A stretch of 64,000 bases of DNA from Lepisosteus oculatus. Taxonomy: Eukaryota; Chordata; Actinopteri; Semionotiformes; Lepisosteidae. The notes beneath the pieces were generated by a model. It saw nothing but the letters and a program-made list of their open reading frames with translations, searched no databases and was not told the origin of the DNA. The stretch's first letter is position 1, and the number at the start of each line of letters is the position of its first letter. Shown piece by piece: positions 33,801 to 43,968 of the stretch. Both the position numbers and the translations under genes were made by a program. The stretch spans positions 13,081,275 through 13,145,274 of the forward strand of contig NC_090716.1 of assembly GCF_040954835.1 (NCBI RefSeq), read 5' to 3'.

Positions 33801-36700
33801 AGTCTTTAAAAGGAAAGCTTTCCAAGGGACACTGGGTCACGGGTGACTTCAGGCAGTTGTAATAAAGAGCTCTTTGTGAGTGAGTGAGTCACTGTTCCAC
33901 TCCCTGAGCTTCTAGCTGCCTGCTTGACCATATAGACTGGAGAGGAGAAGGGGATTTCTCATAAAACTCTGAGAAGATACAGCTGTGGCTCAAGCCCTTA
34001 ACACACCCACCCAACTGCTAACACTGCACAAGCACAGATACCTTCCCAATCTCGTCATCCCTCGGTACGAGAGTTATGAAATACAGCACTGGTACATTAC
34101 AATCTTGAGGATAGGTCTTTTCCTCAGCTCTCTCAGATGGCAAGATCATCCACATTTTCCTCTCGTTTGTTTGTTGTTTTTTTTTACATTTATAGATATT
34201 TAGTCTGTATGCTTCTTTGTTTACAATTAAAGTGGAGCAGATTTTGGATTGGAACAAAAACCAAACCATTACAAATAACCGCAACCTACCCTTACCCTTT
34301 CCGTTTAGAGCTATGCAAGCTGTGTCCTAACCGACTTTATCACAGGCTAATGAGGCCCTTTGTTATTCTGGCCAGCCACAGATCTACCTGGAAACAAAAG
34401 AGATTAATATGGAGAAAGACGGACAAATGCCACCCATTTAGTTGCCATACCAGTAGAATGGTTCCATCCACTGCGACTTTCATTGCAGGACGAGGGGATT
34501 CTTTTGTTAAAAATGGCTTATTTCCTTCTCTTCGCCCATGATGATCTGCAGTACTAAACGACTAGTACAGATTTATGAGTGGCAAGTGGTTTCCTCATTT
34601 AAATTCAACCCACTTTTTGTCTGATTTAAAGGAATGGCTGACGCATCGTGTGGTACGTCCACCTGTCCGCCAGTCAGCCACCCCTCCTACAGAGAGTAGA
34701 GGAAATGCTGTGAGTTAAAAAATGAGTGTCTGCTGTCTCACCACAGTTCTGAGGGTAGGACTTCCCAGCCCTTGTCCCAGGACACCAGATTCCATTGAAT
34801 TTCCTCATTATATTATTATGATGTTATTATAAAGCATTGCTTTTTACACTTTGTTAATTGCTTTTCGGCTCTAAATTAACATGGAGATACTTGTATTGTC
34901 TTAAGAGCCGTTTTAAAAAAAACGAATTTAGTAAATAGAAACTTTAGTCAATGTTCAATGAATGTGGAATGCCCAGTTAAGCTTCTGAAATGTTTATAAA
35001 GGTGATCATGAATTTCACTAGAGTTATAGTGCGAAATTAACACCTTAACTTGCACCAGGATCGCTAGCTTCACTTGTCGTTTTTGCAATTACATCTATGC
35101 CAATGTCAGTCGAGAAATAAATATAATTATGTTTCTGCTAAATTGTGAGGTGGACTAATGGATATGAACTACCTTACAGCTTTCAAGATTTTCAAAAAGC
35201 ATTTACTGTCTTAGAAGAGGAACTGTTTAACGGTACATAGGCGCAAGTCCCTGCTGTCTGACTACAGGGGTGTGTGCGAGGTGGGACAGCGCATGTAATT
35301 TGGTTGGCCAGCAATGTGAACTGCTATAGGTGCATGAGCAAACCAGATCACATGCATATATTGCTATATATGGAACTTGTTATTGTAGCTGTAGAACTCT
35401 TGTAGTTAAATCCTATTATACTGTAAATATTACGAACATTAAACTTACATTTTGTGGTCTGACAGCGAGCCTTTGGACTGGTCATTACACGGCTGTACCA
35501 AGTTCCCACTATCTTATCGACCAACTGTAAACAGCCATGAGGTGGCAGTATGAATTCAAGCAGCACACAGCTGTGAAGAAGCTAGAAAGAACGATTTCAG
35601 ACATGTCCATACATGTAGCGGATATTTGTTTTTCACCGCAAACATAAAAAAGTCTAATTTCGTGGCTCAAGAGATTTTCTTGGATAGAGCACGTTCTTCT
35701 TGTAAGATGAAACGCGAATCCTGTCCATCATTATTTTGCAGATAAGCGAGTGAGCTGTTGGAACCATTATACACTGTATTATATCATGTACTATATATAC
35801 CGTATTATAATAGCATAGTCATTGACACTGTTGTTCATGGCAAGCTGTGTGCATACACAGTAATTCATGCGTTTTACTGAATCATAGCTCTGTGGGTTTG
35901 TGTCTCAAAGCATAACACATAATGTTAGAATAATAAACTGAACCTGAATTATTTAAAAATGCTTTCCTTATCTAGTTTTGAGAAGCAGTTTGTAATTGTT
36001 CAGGAAATATTAAATGTTTTTTACGTGTACAAAGATAGCATGGTGACACGTATGAACAGAACAGAACAGAGTAATGTTAGCCACATTACTGTAGGTGACG
36101 GAAGAGATCGATCTGGCTCTGAGCGAGATTCAGACACACTACTGACTGCTGAGACACTTTATCAAACTTGCTAACAGACCCAGGGCCCATGCTTATGAAG
36201 TATTAGTTGCAAGGGATGTAGTGCAGGTTTAACAAATATATTATTGTTACTGTATACGAAAGAAAGATTGTAAGTTGTTGTTTTTAAAACGAAACAGAAA
36301 TGTTTGTTATTTCGGGGTAGCCTAAATAAACACCAGTTTGCAAACATGATTGTATCGGTAGTACAATCTAAACTTTCGCATTCCTCGCAAGATGACCCTT
36401 TCTTAGAATTTAAAGTGGGAACGAAATCTGTTCATTACGTTACTACTATACATTAGCTCACACTGAGATCTCACACGGCGTGATTATCGTGATCTTTGCG
36501 CACCGCCAATTTCTGCTTCGTAAATATATCCTTTCGTAGCTAAGGTTTCACGATTTTAATTGCAAAGCACTGTCCTGATGTGGTCTTTGTAAAGAACAGG
36601 ATAATAATCATTTTGGCAAGGATATATTGTTCAGAACTTACTCTTCTGTTTTTTTATGTTATTAAACATTGAGATCGATGTGACCAGACTTAGGCTACAA
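30801..36700. other. Intergenic region upstream of PHLDA2
   Basis: No recognisable gene. It contains an unassigned minus-strand open stretch (31242-31500) and a CTCF-like motif (35535-35548), described separately. Otherwise it is ordinary AT-rich sequence. Confidence 0.5.
35535..35548 (+). promoter_or_regulatory. CTCF-like motif 1.5 kb upstream of PHLDA2
   Basis: CCATGAGGTGGCAG matches 12 of 14 positions of the CTCF core CCASYAGRKGGCRS, including the AGRKGGC part. It is motif evidence only. Confidence 0.35.
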
Positions 36701-36716
36701 CTAATAAAAGTTTAGT

Positions 36717-36746
36717 CATGGCACATTTACTTACAAATGTGCCATG
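36717..36746. repeat. Perfect 12-bp inverted repeat, 6-nt loop
   Basis: CATGGCACATTT, ACTTAC, AAATGTGCCATG: both arms pair perfectly. It lies about 300 bp upstream of the PHLDA2 TATA box. Confidence 0.9.
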
Positions 36747-36779
36747 GTATCGTCGAAATGTATGTAATGGGAACAGTGG

Positions 36780-36806
36780 TTTTTTTTTTTTGGGGGGGGG
36801 GGTGGG
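36780..36806 (+). repeat. T12-G11 homopolymer tract upstream of PHLDA2
   Basis: Twelve T residues are followed directly by eleven G residues (36792-36802) and then TGGG. Such tracts are often length-variable and error-prone in assembly. Confidence 0.9.
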
Positions 36807-36975
36807 CTTTTTGTCACATTCATTTTAAGCTTTACTTAAGTGTTGCTTCTACATAGGTGTGCACTCCGACAAACGTAAGGGCGCATTTTTATCCAAGTCT
36901 GTATTTCGCCGCAAACCTCGCCCTACCCCTTTCCACCTACACTGATTACTCAAGTAACTGGTGATGCATTCCTGG

Positions 36976-37021
36976 TGACGTCGGAAGTAGGGCGGGCGAA
37001 GGGGAGTGGGTCATTATAAAA
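36976..37021 (+). promoter_or_regulatory. phlda2: PHLDA2 core promoter: CRE-like, ETS, GC box and TATA
   Basis: In order: TGACGTCG (36976-36983, near-perfect CRE), overlapping CGGAAGT (ETS type), GGGCGG (about 36991, Sp1 type) and TATAAAA (37015-37021). A start site about 25-30 nt past the TATA box, near 37045, is expected. Confidence 0.7.
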
Positions 37022-37044
37022 TTTCTTGGCTTCGCCTTCATTCA

Positions 37045-37654
37045 ACAGCGTGGAGACCGGAGAGCGACGCGGGCGGAAAAGCGCACTTTCTCCGGGGAGT
37101 TGTTGGGGCGCATTCGAGCAAACTCGGGATCTATACTGTTATCTGTGGACTAAAAGTGAAACAAGGAACGTCCCTGAGAGCGAACTGTGACTATATGCTT
37201 TTAAAAATGAAAATGTCGGCAGTCGAACTTTCCCAGGTTTTAAAAGAAGGGGAGCTCGAAAAGAGGAGCGACAACCTCCTTCAGTTTTGGAAAAAGAAGA
37301 CGTGCGTCCTCACGACGGACAGCCTCAACATTTACGCCGACAGCCAAAAGAAATCCAGAGGCAAGGAGCTCAAGTTGCAGTCCATTAAGAAAGTGGACTG
37401 CGTGGAGCGGACGGGCAAATTCGTCTATTTCACCATTGTCACTACAGACAACAAAGAGATCGACTTCAGGTGTACGGACGAGGACACCTGTTGGAATGCG
37501 GTCATCACCATGGCTCTGATTGACTTCCAGAACAGAAAAGCAATTCAGGACTTCAAATCGCGACAGGAGACAGAGATCGCCTCCCCAGGACAGCATGAAA
37601 GGCGAATGGCGAGGTCTCCCTGAGAAGTCCGCGACAAAAGACCTGAAACAAGTG
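37045..37654 (+). other. phlda2: PHLDA2 exon 1 (inferred start)
   Basis: The start is inferred from the TATA box. No ATG precedes 37195 in the leader, and the leader is open in frame with the coding region. The donor GTGAGT is at 37655, only 31 nt after the stop codon, too close for the junction to trigger nonsense-mediated decay. Confidence 0.65.
37207..37623 (+). CDS. phlda2: PHLDA2, pleckstrin homology-like domain family A member 2
   Basis: This is a complete 138-residue small PH-domain protein. In mammals PHLDA2 (TSSC3/IPL) binds phosphoinositides at membranes and restrains placental growth; its role in fish is unknown to me. The PH domain spans about residues 10-115: [20 protein letters not shown] at the start, [20 protein letters not shown] and KEIDFRC in the sheet, and [20 protein letters not shown] as the C-terminal helix with the signature Trp at residue 96. 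The C-tail is short (human is 152 residues with a Pro-rich tail). In-frame ATGs occur at 37195, 37207 and 37213. The middle one has A at -3 and aligns with the human MK start; the first has a poor context. The whole coding region is in exon 1, as in human. Confidence 0.93.
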   Translation: MKMSAVELSQVLKEGELEKRSDNLLQFWKKKTCVLTTDSLNIYADSQKKSRGKELKLQSIKKVDCVERTGKFVYFTIVTTDNKEIDFRCTDEDTCWNAVITMALIDFQNRKAIQDFKSRQETEIASPGQHERRMARSP

Positions 37655-37672
37655 GTGAGTAGCTCAAGACTC

Positions 37673-37750
37673 AATACCATTCATACTGTACATGACTAGA
37701 CCGGTAGTGAACCGGTAATACCATTCATACTGTACATGACTAGACCGGTC
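37673..37750 (+). repeat. 44-bp direct tandem repeat in the PHLDA2 intron
   Basis: AATACCATTCATACTGTACA followed by TGACTAGACCGGT occurs at 37673 and again at 37717 with no mismatch over 33 bp. ACCGGT palindromes mark the joints. Confidence 0.95.
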
Positions 37751-38084
37751 ACCGGTGGGTAATGATCTACACGCTGCTTAGTGCATCAAAAGTTGTAAAA
37801 ATATACTTACAGTATGTGAAAAGATGTGAATGGCTTATGTCAAGTATCCCTGCCTTAGAGGAAGAATGGGTTTAGAATAATACAAAGTAAAGTCTTGACA
37901 GAATATCGGCTTCTGTGTTCTGCATTTACAAAGTCTAGAAATGTGTACTTAAACTATGATTGTTGATTGATAATGCGTAATTACTGTTGCATACTGACTT
38001 TTTGCCACTAACGTCTACAGAAAAGATATCTGGTTCAGTGCGTGAATTGTAACCTAATTTGTTTTATTTTATTTTTTTGTCTAG

Positions 38085-38430
38085 AATTTTAAAGTGGACC
38101 ATGAAGAGTGCTTGGACCAAACGAAGACGTTATTAACAGGTCTGAAGATGAAGGAATGAGAAGGGCGGACACGTCCTTGGGGACTTCCGATACTGGAGCC
38201 GCGTGTGCCGGGCTTTTGAAAAGACTGAAGACTTCTTACCGAAAACCAAAGACTGAATCTAAAGACTCTCAAAGCTTCAGCACAAAGCTTTGGGTGGCTG
38301 AAACGCTTCGCAGTATCACATGTGTGTTAATTTATTTGTTGCAAGAAACCTCTTTTTTGCATATTCGAATTGTTTTAAGTTATTTGTATTTTAACTTGTA
38401 TTTATTGTAATAAATATGATTTTAAAAAAA
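38085..38430 (+). other. phlda2: PHLDA2 exon 2 (3' UTR)
   Basis: The acceptor is a T-rich tract ending TTTGTCTAG at 38084. The exon is non-coding, AATAAA is at 38409-38414, and cleavage is expected near 38430. A two-exon layout with the second exon wholly untranslated matches the mammalian gene. Confidence 0.75.
38409..38414 (+). terminator. phlda2: PHLDA2 poly(A) signal (AATAAA)
   Basis: A canonical AATAAA lies 325 nt into exon 2. Confidence 0.7.
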
Positions 38431-41400
38431 TGAAAACGAATAGGTCCTTATTTTTACCCCCCTTGGGATAAACGGATTTTGTGGCCACCTCTTTCTCCAG
38501 TAACAACCATTTCAAAATACAAACACCAAACCCAAAGCCGTATATAAAAGAAGCTTTCACTAGGCTAACAGCTGAAAAAGTGGATGGGGAGAAGTGCAGT
38601 CTTGTGATGAATCTTGTACAGAATTGGACAAATCTGGATTTTTTACATCAGCCGAGTTCTTAAAAGGAACTAACTTCCTGCCCCTCCGGTGGCCTCTGTC
38701 CCCAATCCTTTTTTATGGTGCCAGCGGAGTCTTGCAAAACTAATTGGATTAGTTATTAGTCACTCTTACAAAACTAATTGGAACCCCTGTTGCTGAGGAA
38801 AGACTATGGAACTATTAGTGTTATTTTGGTTGAACACTGACAACTAATTTTACTACATTTATGTAGAAATAACTTTTTTATACAAGATGGGTATTCTGAG
38901 GTGGTGATTTTCATATATACAATAAGTTTGCTAAACTGTGAGATTCAAATCTGTACTCTTTATCGTGCACAACAGCCAGATGACATCTGAAATGCACCAG
39001 ATGCTGGTTTGTCCTTTTCAAAAGAATCTGTTTCAGAAAGGTAGGATTCTAGAAATTTAGAAAGGAACACTAATTGTACCTTCTGCATGTGATATTTATG
39101 CATCTTGCAATTAAATAAGTATGGAAGCTAATCTGTCAGTATGAACGACCTGGAACACAGCTGCCTGTGTAAAAAATAGTTTTAAACATAGTAAAACAAT
39201 GCTTACAGGAGATTCTGAATTAACAGATTAATATGTAGTTACAAGGCAAACAGCCAATCTAAACCTAACTAAAAGTGCTGGGGCAGTCAGGTGATTTCCA
39301 CCTTTATAGCCTTTCTCAGAGATCACAGCTTAGTCACTCCTGATTCATTCATCAGGTAATATTTGATCTGATAAGGATTGCAGTTCCTCTGCTTACTTTT
39401 TTAGGAGGGATCCAACAATGCCTTTGAAGGTGGTTTTATTATTGAGGTAGGTCAAAGCTTTATAATGGTTATAACTGATTGTTGCCATGGTGATAGATTG
39501 TAAGAATGTGGAGAATGTGGAAGTTACTAACTGTATCACATCCTGTCATCTACCAGAGCACCATTCTGCAGTACACTGGCACCCCCCTTGCTTTAATTAA
39601 AGCAGCAACACTTGGCCCACTGTGCAGTGCGGGTTTATAGGTACAGGAATGGATGTGTGAAGAGTTGAGGGGAAGTGACTCCTGGGGATGTTTTTTTGCA
39701 GGGACTGTTGTATGATAACCTAGGCAAGATCGGTGTGGTGAACGTCTGACGACTGGTCAAAACAACAAAGCAAACAAAGAGTGTACCCTAAATTAGTCAA
39801 TGTTCACAATTCTTTTACCACTTCTATGTGAAACATATATGTATTCAAAAAGGCAAAGACTGAAACAATGACATAGCAGACAACAGCCAGGTGACTATCA
39901 TTCATGTGGGCTTGGACAAAAGATGTAAGTGGGGGTGCTTAAAATTGACGAGTTGAAATCCATTTAATAAATATTAAAGTAAGTGATATTCCCCAATTAT
40001 TTTTGTCCTTTTCCCTCAACAAAATATGTCATTCGTCCTATAATAAGCACTCAGATATTAAAACAGAATTTATTCTGGACTTTCTGTTGCAGATGAACAT
40101 TGAGATTCAGTTCCGTTATATTTCACTGTGAATGAGCTGTAGTGGTGCAAACTGGGAAAGTAACACATTTGTCATAACTGGGCAAGGTGCTAATAAACGT
40201 AGAGAAGGCTGCATCAGATTTATGTTAAACATAAATAAAGTTGACTGGCTGTAAAACTGGCTGGAGAGTGGTATGCAAAGAGCATTAGGTATACATTGTA
40301 TAACTGGGACCTTACAGAGTTTACACAAGGTAATTGTGAAAAAGACAACACAAGTTGAAAACTTCAGCAAGGTTTCATCAAAATGAAACCACTTTTCTAA
40401 ACATTTTTTCGATATTCTAATACTAGCACTCCTCATCCTGTTTTTCTTCCACAAGAACACTTTCAGCTGCTGGATTCCAGCCTTTCATGTGGCTGTGAAA
40501 ACGACAGCAGCCATGACAATATTGACAACAGGTCAATACAGGTCATATAGTTATGGCTCCTCATATGTAACAGAAAAATAAAGACTGACGATAAATACAT
40601 ACAAAACACTTCATATTCTCCAGTAATTATTTTACCATTAGAAAATAGATATCAAGCATGATCAAAAAGGTATGTAGTTGGAAAACTTGCTTTGGATCTC
40701 ACATTTCACTTGGTTAAAACACCCATGTGACATCTACAGATTCTTTCACAAAGTACTAGAAACCCATCCTTTCTTGTTTTTGTCCTAGGCTGTCCTCTCT
40801 GTATGGACCACATTTCCGCTCACAGTGGGGTTTTCTTCAGGATGAGAGATGATGTTCTCAAGACCACGTTCTACCTGAATCACCTCAAGTCCTAAGTGTG
40901 GATTGAGGAATGTGTCACATGGCCAGAGCTCGGAGGTGAGCTGGGACCTGTCCTCACACGTCAGCGGAAGGCTCTCACCCACACATCGTAATCAGAACAA
41001 CCAAGATGCACGGTACACAGCAGCGTCTTGAGCAGCCATTATCACATTTAAAGGCAAATTTCAAAGAAAGGCCGCTGGTAACATCTGACAACTCATTACA
41101 CTAAAAAAAATCGTGAATTGCGATTAGCTTGGTTTTCTGACCTTGTACCTGACACACTATTTCATCTGAATAATGTGAGCAAAATGAAATATCCTTCTTG
41201 TTTTGGTTTGTAGACCTTCAAGGCAGAGGAAGACTGTTTTCTCCCATCTACCCATTTTCTAACCACTTTATCCAGAACAAGGTCATAGGTCAGGCAGAAC
41301 CTATCCTGTCAAGCGCCAGGCGCAAAGCAGGATACATCCTGGACAGGACGCCAGTCAATCGCAGGCCACACACAAAGAAGCCCATTAACCTACCAATAGG

Positions 41401-43007
41401 TTTTTGGACAGTAGGAGGAAACTAGAGCACCCAGAGGAAACCCACGCAAACACACTGAGAAAGTCCAAACTCCACGCAGATAGCAGCCCCGGGCCCCTGC
41501 GTTGCAAGGCAGCCAAGCCAGCCACCACGCGACCATGCCGAAATCACACGGCACACATCTATTTTTATGTCATTGCTAATACTCCAAAATGGCAAAATAA
41601 GATCAAATATTCTTTCTTGCTGTTGCTTTATTTGAAAAACAGATCACTTTCACTGTACGGAAGACACCCTGCTACAGGCTGATTCAAAATAAACAGAAAT
41701 TATCAGGAAATAATTCAGAGGATTAGGTGTTTCTACAGAAAATGTGGTTTCCTTTACAAGTAATTGCTAAAGAGCCATGCATTGGTTGAACCAATGCAGT
41801 ACTTAGTACAACACTATTTCTTCTGAGTTTAGCAAGGAGGCCTATTCAGAAATGTCTACGTAGAATTGCTATTTATATTTGGAAAGCACGTCATAAAAAT
41901 ATATCTGCAAATTGCAGGTGCAGCTCGGCCATCAATAAATTAGGTGATAACATAATGAAATGTTTTCCACTGCCTGGATGAAACCATAGAGGACAGTATT
42001 ACATATATCTCTATGCATATTCCTTTTGAAAAGGCAATTTTCTGCTATAGCCAGAGGTTAGAAGTACAAATACATTTTACAAGCTAAAATAAAGAAATGT
42101 ACAGTACTACTAACAGACAGGAATAATGGCAAGTTAACTGTGTAAAGTACTATAGTTCTGAACTAATACAAAAGGTTTTTGTCACATGGTAATTTTTCAC
42201 AATAAACTTTTATGGATCTTAATGTTTCCTCATACTTGCTCAAAACAAATCTAGTTGAGCTGTTTTGTATGATAGTTCAAAAAGTAAGTGTGAAGGTGAA
42301 AATGTACATGGCTTATTTTGTTAAAGGGTGGTGTAACTTTTATTGCTGACAGAAAAAGTTAATAAAATCATAGTTTTGGGTTTTGGGACGGTAAGATTAG
42401 TTTTCCCATTTGTGTTCTATGCAGTAATCTTTTCCACAGGGGTATGTCTCCGTGACAATGAGAAAGGTTCACAGAGCGCTTGTAAAATGAGCTGGTACCC
42501 AGTCAGTTCTGAACCACGGAACAGGCTTTGAAGTAAGATCTGGCTATGAGCTGATCAAAGGAGCTGCCGATCTGAAGAGTTTTACTGGAATATGACAGGG
42601 TTAAAAATAACCTGTATTAAAGTTCCCTGTTCTTAACCACTTACCCTTCACCTCCATGTGCTTGGTGAATGTGGCAGGAGCAGACTACCGCAAAGCAACA
42701 CCAGCTTTACACTTCTCCTGCATAATGATCAGACAGCCTGTCAAGTGCGACCCTGAGGCTCTCTGGTCTAACCTCTTCTTTAAGAGCTTTCCCTTTGTTC
42801 CCTTGAAAGACAGATCGACGTGAAGCATGGTGTGTTCAGAATCTGGTACAGAAACAGCTATAAAATACGGCCCTTTTTCACATTGTTTTTTTTTTGTGTG
42901 TGTGTGTATACAGTTCACTTTTATAAGGTGGAAAACACGGGGGGTTGAATTAACACCTGCAAAGAAGATTCGTTGTCAGTGTTGACATATCTTTCTCTTA
43001 GCGATGC
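38431..43007. other. Convergent intergenic region, left part
   Basis: Holds an L2-like repeat (41244-41540), a pair of CAAAACTAATTGGA motifs (38735 and 38769), and an unassigned minus-strand open stretch at 40785-40990. Nothing else is identifiable. Confidence 0.5.
41244..41540 (-). mobile_element. L2/Mermaid-like retroposon module
   Basis: The plus-strand text is the module reversed: CATCTACCCATTTTCTAACC, CATCCTGGACAGGACGCCAG, CAGTAGGAGGAAACTAGAGC, ACCCAGAGGAAACCCACGCA, CCAAACTCCACGCAG, then GTTGCAAGGCAGCCAAGCC. It is moderately diverged and complete in outline. Confidence 0.78.
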
Positions 43008-43014
43008 TACAGAG

Positions 43015-43968
43015 CAGGGCCGCAGCCAGGAATTGATTTTTGGGTAGGCCTATGCAAAAGTGGGTGGCCCGGGCCCTGACTGACCGTCCTGCCAGCATAG
43101 GGGCACCCCTCCAATTTGCACTCCAATCTTCGAGCGGTATAATCAAACAGCCGAATTAGCGGCCCCTTTTGTATATACAAACTGTCCCTCTCACACACAC
43201 TCAGGTTGAGCAACAATTACCTGGGCTGCCGAACGCTACTGTGCCACGGCGGACACACAAAAACGATAAGTACCTACCTCTGCGGTGAGGTTTTGGCCTT
43301 CTAGACCAGACACAGGCGTCGGGGTTTGGAATTGAATATGGCGATAATCTTGTCATTGTCTAGAAAGTCGGCAAATTCCCGTTCAAATGACAGCTAGTTT
43401 GGAAAGGTCTCTCATGTGAGGACTTTGTCTTTGGCTAAAGAAAAGCTGCAAGAAGTCATTTTCACTTGTTGCTTGTAACAGTCCGAAGTATTTCGTATGC
43501 CTGCTTTTAGATTGTTCAGTAGTTTTACGAGTTACTCTGAAGTGAATATTTTGTTGCAAAATGCGTCCGAAACACTGTATTTAAAATACCATCCGGGGTT
43601 TACCTTGCCTTGAAATATTCAGCGGACTTCGCGTAACATTCCAGAAGAACGTGCGCGCACGTATGGGTTTCAGAGCTTGGAGTAAATGCATCGCAACAAG
43701 GGTAATGAGTAATAAGTGAGAATAAAAACTGCAAAGGTAAAATATAAGGTTAAAATATTAAAGTATGAAGATCTTGTTTGATCCCTTCATGGTGCTTTTA
43801 AACTTGTATGAAACCCACGAAATTTGGTATTCTATTTTCGATGCCAAAAGACACCTAATTTGGAAATTCAAAAGCAAATCATGTAACGCAAACAAGGAAA
43901 AAAAAATCTTAAATTTCTTTGGATTGATTGGGTATGCCTAGGATCAATCAGGGTGGGCTACGCCCCTG
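43015..43968. mobile_element. hAT-like non-autonomous DNA transposon (954 bp)
   Basis: The ends are CAGGGCCGCAGCCAGGAATT on the left and, read inward from the right, CAGGGGCGTAGCCCACCCTG. These are imperfect terminal inverted repeats of the CAGGGG-type typical of hAT elements. Flanking copies of TACAGAG (43008-43014 and 43969-43975) fit a 7-8 bp target duplication. There is no transposase-like reading frame inside. Confidence 0.75.

Larger units (their letters stand above)
36950..37625. promoter_or_regulatory. phlda2: CpG island covering PHLDA2 promoter and exon 1
   Basis: CpG dinucleotides are dense from the promoter through the coding exon (for example GAGAGCGACGCGGGCGGAAA) and scarce on both sides. 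In a genome otherwise depleted of CpG this suggests a germline-unmethylated promoter. Confidence 0.75.

Noticed and set aside
34137..34541. 134-codon open frame upstream of PHLDA2
   Set aside because: No recognisable domain and low-complexity start; likely chance in AT-rich DNA.
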